This document shows, piece after piece, positions 45,274-54,527 of a stretch of 64,000 nucleotides of DNA. This DNA is from an uncultured cyanobacterium. GTDB lineage: Bacteria; Cyanobacteriota; Cyanobacteriia; Cyanobacteriales; Geitlerinemataceae. The number at the start of each line of letters is the position of its first letter. The first letter of the stretch is position 1. The stretch lies in contig CALCCD010000108.1 in assembly GCA_937899645.1 (NCBI GenBank), positions 1 through 64,000 on the forward strand, in the 5' to 3' direction. The notes beneath the pieces are model-generated. The model did no database searches, was not told the origin of the DNA, and saw only the letters and a list, made by a program, of their open reading frames with translations. The position numbers were made by a program, and so were the translations under genes.

Positions 45274-45295
45274 TCATCGTACGTTGAGTGACGCT

Positions 45296-46333
45296 TTAGT
45301 GCAGTTGCAGCTCGTGGGTGTCTTCCATCATGTGGATGGTGTCCACGAAGCGCACGGTTTTGCTTTGGCTGGAGATAATCAGCGACTGGGTGCGCGCGCC
45401 ACCGTGGAAGAAGCGAACGCCTTGCATCAGCGTGCCGGAGGTAATACCGCAAGCCGCGAACAGCACTTCTTCGCCCGAAGCCAGCTCGCCCGCGTCGTAA
45501 ACGCGATCGGGATCGGTGATGCCCATCTCTTTCAGGCGAGCCAGGTTGCCCTCTTTGCTCTCGCCGATCAGGCCGGTTTTGACCACTTCGGGATCGTAGA
45601 TCAGCTGACCCTGGAAGTGACCGCCGATGCAGCGCATGGCCGCCGCAGAAATCACGCCCTCGGGAGCCGCGCCGATACCCATCAGCGCGTGGATGTTCGT
45701 GCCGCCGAAGCCGCAAGAGATCGCCGCCGACACGTCACCGTCGCTGATCAGGCGAACGCGCGCGCCCGCATCGCGGATTTCTTGAATCAGCTCTTTGTGG
45801 CGCGAGCGATCCATGACGACGACCACCAGCTCTTCGATTTTGCGATCGAGGCATTCTGCAATGATCTTCAGGTTCTCGGTCGCGCTCTTGTTGATATCGA
45901 CCTTGCCTTTGGCAGCCGGAGGCGCAGCTAGCTTCTTCATATAGAAGTCCGGCGCGGCGAACAGGCCACCTTTCGGGGCGATCGCCAGCACGGCCATCGA
46001 ACCGTTTTGACCGTAAGCAACGAGGTTCGTGCCTTCACAGGGGTCAACGGCGATATCAATTTCGATCAGCTCGTCAGGATTGCACATCTCCGCGCCACCC
46101 GGCTGGCTGCAAATGCCCACTTCTTCGCCGATGTAGAGCATCGGAGCGTCGTCGCGCTCGCCTTCACCGATCACGATGCGACCGCGCATGTGGATTTGGT
46201 TCATCCGCTCGCGCATGGCTTCTACGGCGACTTCGTCGGCAATATTTTTTTCGCCTTTACCCATCCAACGCGCTGAGGCGATCGCCGCTTGTTCGACAAC
46301 CTCAATAATTTCCAAGCCGATGGTTTTATCCAC
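45296..46333 (-). CDS. glpX: Fructose-1,6/sedoheptulose-1,7-bisphosphatase, class II (GTG start)
   Basis: This dual-function phosphatase of the Calvin cycle in cyanobacteria is a GlpX-type enzyme. The GTG at 46333 gives 345 residues beginning [20 protein letters not shown], the family N-terminus. AAGGAG lies 7 nt before it, which settles the start against an open frame 18 codons longer. Metal and substrate motifs are [20 protein letters not shown] and [17 protein letters not shown]. The redox-sensitive class of this enzyme is usually light-regulated. hemA follows on the same strand after a terminator. Confidence 0.96.
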   Translation of the reverse strand: MDKTIGLEIIEVVEQAAIASARWMGKGEKNIADEVAVEAMRERMNQIHMRGRIVIGEGERDDAPMLYIGEEVGICSQPGGAEMCNPDELIEIDIAVDPCEGTNLVAYGQNGSMAVLAIAPKGGLFAAPDFYMKKLAAPPAAKGKVDINKSATENLKIIAECLDRKIEELVVVVMDRSRHKELIQEIRDAGARVRLISDGDVSAAISCGFGGTNIHALMGIGAAPEGVISAAAMRCIGGHFQGQLIYDPEVVKTGLIGESKEGNLARLKEMGITDPDRVYDAGELASGEEVLFAACGITSGTLMQGVRFFHGGARTQSLIISSQSKTVRFVDTIHMMEDTHELQLH

Positions 46334-46803
46334 GGTTCGCTCCTTCCAAATTCTAGTTTCGTTGGTGTTTTGAAGACCTTTTTTCAAGTGTCAAGTCTAC
46401 CAGAGGGCGGCGGCGCTCTCGGGCGGCGACAGGATCGCGGGGATCGCCTCGCGGCTGTGGGATTCTCTTGGGATTCTCTCGCGATCGCCGTATCCATAAT
46501 GAGGCGTCTTCACCCCGTGGCGGCGACACTAGCCCGGAGGGCCTCCGAACTCGTGAAAGCTCCAGCAATCTTCCCGTTTTGCGACCCTCCGCGAACGCGA
46601 ACGTCGAGGAGCGTAGTTTCCTCGCAAAATGCCCGATCGGCGAGGGGATGGCGTGTCAGACGATTTGTCGGTACATCTCGCTTAAAACGTCAGGATTTAT
46701 CCCTGCTACTAGGGAATTCTGCTAGTGTTGCCCTAGAAGCACGGTGTTCGCGCCCTCCCCTTCGCAGCAATACGGACGTCTTTAAATCCCTTCAGCTCTT
46801 GCA
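46334..46803. other. Divergent promoter region FBPase/TpsB
   Basis: This 470-nt gap has no supported gene; open frames on both strands lack motifs. It contains the AAGGAG site of the FBPase/SBPase gene (46340-46345) and a short direct repeat GGGATTCTC near 46458-46480. Promoters of both flanking genes are expected here. Confidence 0.45.
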
Positions 46804-48813
46804 ATGTCCTGCAAATTTCAATCCAGCGATCGGAGTCTGGTGTGTGGAGCCTCTTGCAACAAACGCCCGATGAAATGCAGTTCTAGCTGCCCGCAGTCGC
46901 CCCGAACGGCAGGAGTCGCGCGCACGGGAGCGGTCGAGACGACCGAGACGATAAACACTAGAAACCGCCCATGCGTCGGACGGCCAGGTGTCGTGTTGAG
47001 CTGTTTTGCGTGGGTTGCGATTTTCTCAAGCGCGGCCCTGCTGGGAGCCGGTGTGGGGATCGCCGCCTCACCCGCAGCCGCCCGGACAAAAGCCGACAGT
47101 GCCTTGACAAAGGGGATCGACTCCGGCGAAGTCTCCCGCGCGATCGAGCTGCCCGAGCCCGCGCTGCTGCCCGCTACGCCGCCCGCCACGCTATCCCAGT
47201 TGCCCCGCAGCGACAGCGAAGATCTGCCCGAGCCGGAGTTCGAGCCGCTGCCGCCCCTCGACGAGCTGCTGCCGCCGCCCGATCGCGACCCGAACGCACC
47301 ACCCAGCGGCGACCTGAACGAGATTCCCGGCTCGATCGAGGTGCGGGGCTACCGCGTGGTGGGCAGCACCGTTTTTGAGGCCGACACATTCGACGCGCTG
47401 CTCGAGGATTTAACGGGAGAGGAAATCCGCTTCTCTCAGCTCCTCGAGGCTCGCACGCGCATTACCGATCTGTACATCGAAGAGAAGTACATCACCTCTG
47501 GGGCGTTTCTGCCGCCGCAGACGATCGAAGACGGCATCGTTGAGATTCAGGTAATCGAAGGCTCCCTCGAAGACATCCTCATCACGGGAACCGATCGCCT
47601 GCGTCCGTACTACATTCGCAGTCGCATCGAGCGCGCCAGCGACGCGCCGCTCAACGTGGACGACCTGCTCGAAGCACTGCAATTGCTCCAGCTCGACCCG
47701 CTGATCGATACGCTCTCGGCGGAGCTGTCGGCGGGCCTGAGACCGGGCTCGAATCTGTTAGAGGTCGCAATCGTCGAGGCGGACAGCTTTACGCCGAGCC
47801 TGCGCTTTGACAACGGGCGATCGCCGACAGTAGGCGTGCTGCGCGGTCGGGTCGGCATCCGCGAAGGCAACCTGTTCGGCATCGGCGACGCATTCGAGGC
47901 GTCCTACAGTTTGACGGAGGGCAGCGACGAGTATGCAGCGTCCTACACGGTTCCGCTCAACGCCAGCAACGCCACCCTCGGGGCGTCGGCCCGGTTCACG
48001 ACCAGCGAGATTATCGAAGAGCCGTTCGATCGCATCGACATCGAGGCCGACTCGCGCGACTTCGAGCTGACATTCCGCCAGCCGATCGTCCAGACGCCGC
48101 GCCAGGAAATAGCCCTCGGCCTGACGTTCTCCCGCCGCGAGAGCGACACCACCTTGCTCGGGACGGGCTTTGCGCTCTCTGACGGAGCCAACGACGACGG
48201 CGAAACCCGCGTCTCGGTGTTCCGCCTCTTCCAAGAGTGGACGCAGCGGGGCTCGCGCTCGGTGTTCGCGGCGCGATCGCAGTTCAACTGGGGCATCCCA
48301 ATTTTCGAGTCCACGCTCAACAACAAAAAGCCCGACAGCCGCTTCTTCGCGTGGCGCACCCAGGCCCAATACCTCCAGCTCCTCGGCAATAGCGATATTT
48401 CCCTGCTGTTGCGCGGCGACTTCCAGCTTTCGACCACCTCGCTGGTTCCCCTCGAGCAGTTCGGCGTCGGCGGCAACCGCAGCGTCCGAGGCTACAGCCA
48501 GGATTTGCTGCTGGCCGACAACGGTCTGTTTGGCTCGGCAGAGCTGCGAATTCCGCTATTCACTTCGGCCAATGGCTCGACCCAGCTCGAAATTCACCCG
48601 TTTTTCGACTTCGGCACTGTATGGAGTACTGATGGTGACGACCCCGACCCCAGCGGCCTCGCTTCGATCGGCGTCGGGCTGTCGTTCGAGCTTGACGATG
48701 TGCTTTCCGCGAAGATTGACTGGGGTATCCCACTGACGGATGTCGATACCCGCGATCGCGACATTATCGAGCGCCAAGAACTGTACTTTCTCCTAGAGTG
48801 GCGACCGTTCTAG
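46804..48813 (+). CDS. TpsB/ShlB-type outer-membrane transporter (POTRA plus Omp85 barrel)
   Basis: The 669-residue protein (647 from ATG 46870) has a hydrophobic export signal (VVLSCFAWVAIFSSAALLGA), a Pro/Glu-rich linker and two POTRA-like domains (IEVRGYRVVGSTVFEADTFD; VQVIEG-type VIEGSLEDILITGTDRLRPY). A 16-strand-type barrel follows with the L6 motif NRSVRGY and a final aromatic ...YFLLEWRPF. Two-partner secretion usually pairs it with a large TpsA exoprotein; none is adjacent. Cyanobacteria often carry orphan members. Confidence 0.85.
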   Translation: MSCKFQSSDRSLVCGASCNKRPMKCSSSCPQSPRTAGVARTGAVETTETINTRNRPCVGRPGVVLSCFAWVAIFSSAALLGAGVGIAASPAAARTKADSALTKGIDSGEVSRAIELPEPALLPATPPATLSQLPRSDSEDLPEPEFEPLPPLDELLPPPDRDPNAPPSGDLNEIPGSIEVRGYRVVGSTVFEADTFDALLEDLTGEEIRFSQLLEARTRITDLYIEEKYITSGAFLPPQTIEDGIVEIQVIEGSLEDILITGTDRLRPYYIRSRIERASDAPLNVDDLLEALQLLQLDPLIDTLSAELSAGLRPGSNLLEVAIVEADSFTPSLRFDNGRSPTVGVLRGRVGIREGNLFGIGDAFEASYSLTEGSDEYAASYTVPLNASNATLGASARFTTSEIIEEPFDRIDIEADSRDFELTFRQPIVQTPRQEIALGLTFSRRESDTTLLGTGFALSDGANDDGETRVSVFRLFQEWTQRGSRSVFAARSQFNWGIPIFESTLNNKKPDSRFFAWRTQAQYLQLLGNSDISLLLRGDFQLSTTSLVPLEQFGVGGNRSVRGYSQDLLLADNGLFGSAELRIPLFTSANGSTQLEIHPFFDFGTVWSTDGDDPDPSGLASIGVGLSFELDDVLSAKIDWGIPLTDVDTRDRDIIERQELYFLLEWRPF

Positions 48814-48837
48814 GGGCGTAACGAAGCTGGAGATCTC

Positions 48838-49728
48838 ATGTCTAAGGCCGAACACCTCGCACTGCTCAAGCAAGGCGTCAACGTCTGGAACGCTTGGCGC
48901 GCCGACAACCCCGACATTCGCGCAAATTTGTTTCGCGCCGACCTGGAGGGGATGTACCTGGCGGGCGTCAACCTGAGCAAGGTCGATCTGAGGCGGGCGC
49001 GGCTCGGGAAAGCGTTTTTGCGATCGGCAGACCTCTCGGAGGCGTATCTGCTGGGCGCAGACCTGTCCGGAGCCGACCTGAAGCAGGCGATGCTGCGCAA
49101 GGCCATACTGCGCGAGGCGAACTTGTCCGGGGCAGACCTGTCGAGCGCCGACCTGACAGCCACCTATCTTTCTGAGGCCAACCTAACCGGCGCGTCCTTG
49201 TCCGACGTCCGGCTCGATCGCACGCTGCTCACCGGTGCGTGTATCGCCAACTGGCATATCGACAATCCCGCGCAGCTCGAACGCGTCATCTGCGACTACA
49301 TCTATCTCAAGCCCAACCAGCAGGAGTGTCGCCCGCGCCTGGGCTCCTTCGGGCCGGGCGAGCTGGTGAACCTGTGCCAGCGAACGATCGCCACCCTCGA
49401 TATCGAGTTTCAAGACGGCCTGGACTGGGCGGCGTGCCTGGTGGCGCTGCAGGCGATGCAGGCCAGCTCGGACTTTAGCAGCATCCGACTCCGCAGCCTC
49501 GAGCAGATCGAGGAAGGCCGCCTGGCCGTGGGGCTGCGCCTGCCCGCCTTTGCCGATCGCGACGCCGTCCGCAGCACCTTTTTGCAGGAATACCATCGCA
49601 AGCTCGAGGCGATCGAGCAGCAGTACCGCGAAGCGGGCTTTGACGACACTCAAATTGAAGCGTTCCGCGCCGCTTCGACCGATCTCGGCGAGCTGTGCCA
49701 GTTTCTGGCAACACGGCAGATCGTTTAG
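48838..49728 (+). CDS. Pentapeptide-repeat protein (cytoplasmic)
   Basis: The 296-residue protein has pentapeptide repeats (A(D/N)LxX) from about residue 25 to 130, for example LFRADLEGMYLAGVNLSKVD and LREANLSGADLSSADLTATY, forming a right-handed beta-helix. A different C-terminal helical half follows (about 150-296: FQDGLDWAACLVALQAMQAS, STFLQEYHRKLEAIEQQYRE). There is no signal peptide. Its role is unknown. It starts 25 nt after the TpsB stop, so it is probably in the same transcript. Confidence 0.85.
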   Translation: MSKAEHLALLKQGVNVWNAWRADNPDIRANLFRADLEGMYLAGVNLSKVDLRRARLGKAFLRSADLSEAYLLGADLSGADLKQAMLRKAILREANLSGADLSSADLTATYLSEANLTGASLSDVRLDRTLLTGACIANWHIDNPAQLERVICDYIYLKPNQQECRPRLGSFGPGELVNLCQRTIATLDIEFQDGLDWAACLVALQAMQASSDFSSIRLRSLEQIEEGRLAVGLRLPAFADRDAVRSTFLQEYHRKLEAIEQQYREAGFDDTQIEAFRAASTDLGELCQFLATRQIV

Positions 49729-49843
49729 AGTCGCCCATCGATATCTTGCTGATTTCCCGGCGGGCAAGCGCGTCAGGGCGGCCCCGTGCGAAGATTGGCA
49801 AAGAATAGTAAAGAACCCCGCCGCCCCCCCAGCGATCTGAGCG

Positions 49844-50353
49844 ATGAAGCCGACGACGAACCGCCCCCTTCCTTCCGCAAACCAGTTTCTGACCGCCATC
49901 TGCAGCCTGCTTCTCGCCTGCTTGGCTTGGGTTGCCGCGCCCGCCCTGGCCGTCGAGGACTTCACCTACGCCGACAGTCCGGGAGCCGATCTCTCCGAGC
50001 GCGACCTGGCCGGAGCCTCGCTGGCAGCGGCCAACTTGCGCGATGCCGACCTTCACGGCTCGAATATCTACGCGGGCTTCTTGACTAAGGCAACGCTGAG
50101 CGGTGCAAACCTGAGTGGGACGAACCTGTCTGAGACCTTTGCCGATCGCGTCCACTTCGAGCGCGCCGATTTGACCAACGCGGTGTTTACCGACGCGATC
50201 GCCTCGGGCTCGTCGTTCTACGAAGCCAAAATCGAAGGTGCGGACTTCTCCGGCACGATCCTCGATCGCGCCCAGCAGATCCGCCTGTGCGAATACGCCG
50301 ATGGCGTTAACCCGACAACTGGCGTTGCGACCCGCGACGGCCTCGGCTGTTAG
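49844..50353 (+). CDS. Secreted pentapeptide-repeat protein, likely thylakoid lumenal or periplasmic
   Basis: The 169-residue protein has a clear signal peptide (FLTAICSLLLACLAWVAAPA, cut after ALA), then pentapeptide repeats (DLSERDLAGASLAAANLRDA; LSGANLSGTNLSETF) and the closing IRLCEYADGVNPTTGVATRD, which ends in Cys. This ending is typical of the lumenal pentapeptide proteins of cyanobacteria and plants (TL15/TL17 type). Function is unknown. It lies 115 nt after the preceding pentapeptide gene. Confidence 0.85.
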   Translation: MKPTTNRPLPSANQFLTAICSLLLACLAWVAAPALAVEDFTYADSPGADLSERDLAGASLAAANLRDADLHGSNIYAGFLTKATLSGANLSGTNLSETFADRVHFERADLTNAVFTDAIASGSSFYEAKIEGADFSGTILDRAQQIRLCEYADGVNPTTGVATRDGLGC

Positions 50354-50538
50354 TCGTTCTTCCCAAAACAGCCCGTCAGCTTTCCGATCGCAGCTTTAAG
50401 CAGAGCGGTTGTGGCTCGATCGTAGCCGGATCGCGACTCGATCTCGACCGGAACGCGGCCAGATCGCAGCGATTCGGGCAGGGCTGGAGTGCTAGCATGA
50501 TGCGAGCCATCCCCCTGCGCGAATCGCTGAGAAAACCT

Positions 50539-51876
50539 ATGGATCTACGCGGAATCGACGTTTCTGACTATCAGGGACAGGTGAACTGGAAAGCAGTGGC
50601 CGACTCCGGCGTGGGCTACGCGATCGCCAAATCCACCGAGGGCGCGACCTTTATTGCCGACACTTTCGCCCGCAACTGGCGCGAAATCCGCGCAGCGGGA
50701 ATCGTACGCGGCGCATACCACTTCTACCGCCCGCAAACCGACGCCGTCGCTCAGGCGCAGAATTTCCTCAACGTCGTCAAGCTCGAGCCGGGAGATTTGC
50801 CTGCCGTACTCGATATCGAGCGCACGGATAACATGAGCGCCGACAGCATCTTCGCCGGGATGCAAACCTGGCTCGATATCGTCGAGGAAGCCACCCAGCG
50901 CCGCCCGATCGTCTACACCTACCCCGGATTTTGGGAGCGCCTCGGCAACTCCCAGCGCTTCGCCGACTACCCACTCTGGATCGCCCACTACACCAGCGAC
51001 CCCGAGCCCTGGGTGACTGGCGGTTGGGACGCCTGGACGCTGTGGCAGTACACCGATCGCGGCAATATTAACGGCGTGGTCGGTGGCGTCGATGTCAACC
51101 GCTACAACCTGCCGAAGACGGGCAAGCGCGGCTCGGATGTCAATCTGATCCAGCGCCGCCTGAAAGAGCGCGGCATCGATCCGGGCGTTATCGACGGCAT
51201 CTTCGGCCAAAATACGAAAACCGCCGTCGAGATTTTCCAGCGGCGCGCCAGCCTGACGATCTCCGGCGAGGTCGATCCGCGAACCTGGGCCTACCTGCTC
51301 GATGCCAGCACCGACGTTTCTGGCGACGTTTCCGGCGATGGCACAACGCCCTCAGACGACCTGCCGATCTTTACGCCAATCCTGGACGAGCCGGTCAAAG
51401 ACATCGCACCGGCACCCGAAACGCCCGTCGTCAGCGTGCCCGAAGCGGCGGGCGCGATCTCGCTGATCGACGTGACGAAGTACTACCAAAACCTGTCGCA
51501 TCAGGTGCAGGCGCTGGACTGGCTCCAGGAGCAGGTTCCCGCCGCGACACTGCTAGAGTTCGCGCGGCGCTGGCGTAACGTGCCCAGTACCAGCGACCCG
51601 ATTCGGCTGGTGAACGTAGCGCGCTATTACCAGGGGCTGGCAAGTCAAAATCAAGCGCTGATCTGGCTCCAGGCCCAGCTCCCCAGCACGACGATCGCGA
51701 CGTTTGCCGAGCGCTGGCGCGATGTGGCCCCGACGGTGTCGCCCGCGCTGAAGCTGGTCGATGCGGCCAAGTACTACCAGGGCATGCCCCAGCAGCAGCA
51801 GGCGTTTGCATGGCTTCAGCAGCAGCTTTCAGCGACGCAAGTGGCCGAGTTCGCTCGCCTTTGGCGCAATCAGTAG
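50539..51876 (+). CDS. GH25 lysozyme with peptidoglycan-binding domain and three C-terminal repeats
   Basis: From ATG 50539 the protein has 445 residues. The GH25 muramidase domain (1-185) has RGIDVSDYQGQVNWKAV, IAKSTEGATF and catalytic acids in PAVLDIERTD. A PG_binding_1 domain (about 195-260) has LIQRRLKERGIDPGVIDGIF. After a Pro/Asp-rich linker come three repeats of about 45 residues (each like KYYQ-x-L..Q..AL-WLQ-x-QLP..T...FA-RWR). No clear signal peptide is seen, so export is unresolved. Confidence 0.87.
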   Translation: MDLRGIDVSDYQGQVNWKAVADSGVGYAIAKSTEGATFIADTFARNWREIRAAGIVRGAYHFYRPQTDAVAQAQNFLNVVKLEPGDLPAVLDIERTDNMSADSIFAGMQTWLDIVEEATQRRPIVYTYPGFWERLGNSQRFADYPLWIAHYTSDPEPWVTGGWDAWTLWQYTDRGNINGVVGGVDVNRYNLPKTGKRGSDVNLIQRRLKERGIDPGVIDGIFGQNTKTAVEIFQRRASLTISGEVDPRTWAYLLDASTDVSGDVSGDGTTPSDDLPIFTPILDEPVKDIAPAPETPVVSVPEAAGAISLIDVTKYYQNLSHQVQALDWLQEQVPAATLLEFARRWRNVPSTSDPIRLVNVARYYQGLASQNQALIWLQAQLPSTTIATFAERWRDVAPTVSPALKLVDAAKYYQGMPQQQQAFAWLQQQLSATQVAEFARLWRNQ

Positions 51877-52064
51877 CGCAACCAGCAGACGTTCACACGA
51901 CTCAAGGAGTTCGATCGTGAGGTTTGGGCGCGATTTGGAGCCGCTCGGCCATTGTCCGGTGGATTTTAGCGGACACTTTCTTTAGATTTGTTTCTAAACT
52001 TGATAGAGCCGCCGAAATCGCAGCCGAAATCGCAGCGGCTCTATTCGCCTTCAATCGCCGCCCC

Positions 52065-52832
52065 ATGATGACCCCCGCCACGTCTCCGCTGCCGATCGAC
52101 CTCGACACCACGATCGCCCAGGCCCGCCGCGCCACCCGTGCCGCCCTCGAAGCAGGCCAAACCCTGATTCAGGTCGAGCTGCTCGTCGGCGAACTGAAGG
52201 CCCAAACGATCGCCGAGCAGTTTTTGCCGGAGCTGCTGGACACGGGCAAGACGCTGCGGGTGATGTTTCCGGATATGGGCGCGACGGCGCTGGCGCGGCG
52301 CGACTGGGGCGAGGAGCAGTTTAAAATCTCCGATCTGGGTAGCCCGCGCCGCCCGGTGGAAACGCAAATCCACGAAGACGACGAGTGCTTTCTGGTGGTC
52401 GAGCCGTCGGATGTAGAAATCGCCCAGGTCGAGAAGCTCTACATCGCCGCCGAGGGGCGTCCGGTGGTGATGCTCCTGCCGCGCCTGGAGAGCGTCGCGA
52501 CGATCGGCATCGGCTACGCAGGCCGTCAACTGCGCGATCGTTTCCTGAGCAAAATTGAAACCTGCTACTACATTCGCCCTCTAGATGGCGCAGTGCTGTA
52601 TCGCGCCTACCCGTCGCTCTGGCAGGTGTGGGGCGATGCGCCGCCGCCCGTTCTGGGCGAGGTGCTGCTGGCCGAAACGCCAACCAAGCCCGCCGGAGAA
52701 GCGCTCGATCGCATCCTGATGGGAGAAGATGAAGACAGCGCCGATCGCGAGTCGCCGAACGCCGAGCGCCCGAAAAAGTCCCCCGGACTGATGGCGGGGC
52801 TACAAAATTTCCTCAAGGCGCTCAGCCAGTAG
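52065..52832 (+). CDS. DUF1995 family protein
   Basis: The 255-residue protein has the DUF1995 pattern: RVMFPDMGATALARRDWGEE, FLVVEPSDVEIAQVEKLYIA, VMLLPRLESVATIGIGYAGR and YYIRPLDGAVLYRAYPSLWQ. The family is shared by cyanobacteria and plastids; a plant member (LPA3) is linked to photosystem II accumulation, which may not apply here. A double ATG (52065, 52068) follows an open frame without support. The neighbour downstream is a phosphatase gene. Confidence 0.85.
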   Translation: MMTPATSPLPIDLDTTIAQARRATRAALEAGQTLIQVELLVGELKAQTIAEQFLPELLDTGKTLRVMFPDMGATALARRDWGEEQFKISDLGSPRRPVETQIHEDDECFLVVEPSDVEIAQVEKLYIAAEGRPVVMLLPRLESVATIGIGYAGRQLRDRFLSKIETCYYIRPLDGAVLYRAYPSLWQVWGDAPPPVLGEVLLAETPTKPAGEALDRILMGEDEDSADRESPNAERPKKSPGLMAGLQNFLKALSQ

Positions 52833-52940
52833 CCTGACGGCCAAACGGCTGCGGGGAATCTGCGAGCTGAGTGAGCAGCTAAGCAACGAGCTGAACCTGG
52901 CCCGCGATCGCGACTGTTTCTGCCTATCCCCGCACCTGCC

Positions 52941-53747
52941 TTGGACGACGCGACCGACGCCCTTTTGAACCCGACTTCTCGACGTAGCTCCGCGCCTGTC
53001 GCCCAGCGCCGCCTCGCGGTCGGTGACGTCCACGGCCACTACGACACGCTCCAGCGCCTGCTCGAGTTTGCAGGCGTGGCGGACGGCGATCGCATCGATT
53101 TTCTCGGCGACTTGATCGATCGCGGCCCCGACAGCCGCCAAACCCTCGAACTCGTTCGCACGACGCCGAACTTCCACACGATTCGCGGCAACCACGAGGA
53201 GATGGCGATCGCCGCCTTCGAGCAGAGCCCACCTGACGATCGCGCCTTGGAAAATTGGCTGCGGAGCGGTGGTAACACGACTTTAGAAAGCTACCCCGAT
53301 CGCGACGAGCTTTACGAGCACGTGCTCTGGCTGCGCGAGTGCCCGCTGTATCGCGACCTGGGCGACTACTGGCTCGTCCACGCTGGTCTCGACCCACAGC
53401 GCGATGTGGCGGCGCAGAGCGCGCGCGAGTTTTGCTGGATTCGCGACCCGTTCCACCGCACACCGGCCCCGCCCTTTGATGACAAGCTGATAATCATCGG
53501 CCATACGATTTCGTTTACCTTCCTCGGCGTGCAGGTGGGCCAATTGGCACTCGGTCAGGGCTGGCTCGATATCGACACCGGCGCGTATACCCTAGAGAGC
53601 GGCTGGCTGACGGCGCTCGACCTGGGCGATCGGCGCGTCTACCAAGCTAACGTCTGGACGAAGCGCACGCGCTCGCTGAGCTGGGAAGAAGCCACGATCG
53701 AAATTGACCCCGAACGGGTGCGTCCGCGTCGATTTATCGTCAAATAG
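52941..53747 (+). CDS. PPP-family Ser/Thr phosphatase-like metallophosphoesterase (TTG start)
   Basis: The 268-residue protein has the three PPP metal motifs: VGDVHGHYDTL, LGDLIDRGPDSR and RGNHEEM, and later His residues in WLVHAGLD and IGHTI. It should dephosphorylate proteins or dinucleoside polyphosphates; bacterial PPP enzymes do both. No ATG or GTG fits, so the start is read as TTG at 52941 with low certainty. Neighbours are a DUF1995 and a GRDP-like gene in the same direction. Confidence 0.88.
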   Translation: MDDATDALLNPTSRRSSAPVAQRRLAVGDVHGHYDTLQRLLEFAGVADGDRIDFLGDLIDRGPDSRQTLELVRTTPNFHTIRGNHEEMAIAAFEQSPPDDRALENWLRSGGNTTLESYPDRDELYEHVLWLRECPLYRDLGDYWLVHAGLDPQRDVAAQSAREFCWIRDPFHRTPAPPFDDKLIIIGHTISFTFLGVQVGQLALGQGWLDIDTGAYTLESGWLTALDLGDRRVYQANVWTKRTRSLSWEEATIEIDPERVRPRRFIVK

Positions 53748-53917
53748 CGTACGGAATCGATCGCGATGGCGAAAAATACGGTCGCTCGAGCTGACAGACC
53801 TTGTAAGTACACCCAATTCACCCTTCGGAATTCGGAATGCAGTCAAGTTCTTTCGCTTCGATCGATCCGACAACCGCCACCTCCCCCCTGCCGATCGCCT
53901 GCTCGCGTACCTTTAGG

Positions 53918-54397
53918 ATGCCAGCCGACGTTGTGGCCCCGTGCCAGCGATGCGACACCGCCGCCCTGCACGCCCGTATTCGCGGCTTTCGCAAGCGCTT
54001 CGAGCACCTCGACTTCGACCCGATCGTGACGCGCGCGCTGGGCGCGGATGCGAGCGCCAGCGGCTACGGCGCGATCGCTGCGAGCTGCTACCGCGACTTT
54101 TTGTGTCTGCTCGATCTATACCCAGAGCTGCTCCTGTCGCCGACGCCCCTGCTCGACGCGATCTGGCACGCCCATATCCTGGATACGAGACGCTACCGCC
54201 AGGACTGCCATATCCTGTTCGGGCAGTTTCTCGACCACCAGCCCTGGGACGCCTCCCATGAGGCCCTGAACGGCACGTCATCAGCGCAGATGCGGTGGCT
54301 CTTCCGCTACCACTTCAACCGCGACCCCGAGATCGCAGTTGCTGACCGAAGCGCCTTCGCCACTGGGCCGGGAGCCTGCGGTCGCGGTGTCGCCTAG
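53918..54397 (+). CDS. Glycine-rich-domain-protein-like (GRDP/DUF1399) protein
   Basis: The 159-residue protein (186 from ATG 53837) has the GRDP-like core: CYRDFLCLLDLYPELLLSPT, DAIWHAHILDTRRYRQDCHI, LFGQFLDHQPW. The W-H-x-H-I-LDT motif and following Cys suggest a metal site. The family is known mostly from plants, with bacterial members of unknown role. The start is uncertain. It is convergent with the STAND NTPase gene, 131 nt apart. Confidence 0.72.
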   Translation: MPADVVAPCQRCDTAALHARIRGFRKRFEHLDFDPIVTRALGADASASGYGAIAASCYRDFLCLLDLYPELLLSPTPLLDAIWHAHILDTRRYRQDCHILFGQFLDHQPWDASHEALNGTSSAQMRWLFRYHFNRDPEIAVADRSAFATGPGACGRGVA

Positions 54398-54527
54398 GCG
54401 CAGTCAGCGCCGCACCAATCGGGCGACTTGCGATGGCTGGGAAGGCCGATAAGTCCGAGCTGCTCCAAGCCGTCCAGCTTCTGGGACGCACGAACCGAAA
54501 GCGCTGGCCCCGTACCCCTTAACTACG

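Larger units (their letters stand above)
44880..45295. other. Intergenic region with repeat and terminator, hemA promoter expected
   Basis: This 416-nt gap between the FBPase/SBPase stop and the hemA start holds a terminator (45085-45123) and a 19-bp inverted repeat element (45178-45273). The hemA promoter should lie in 44880-45080. No gene is supported. Confidence 0.5.
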
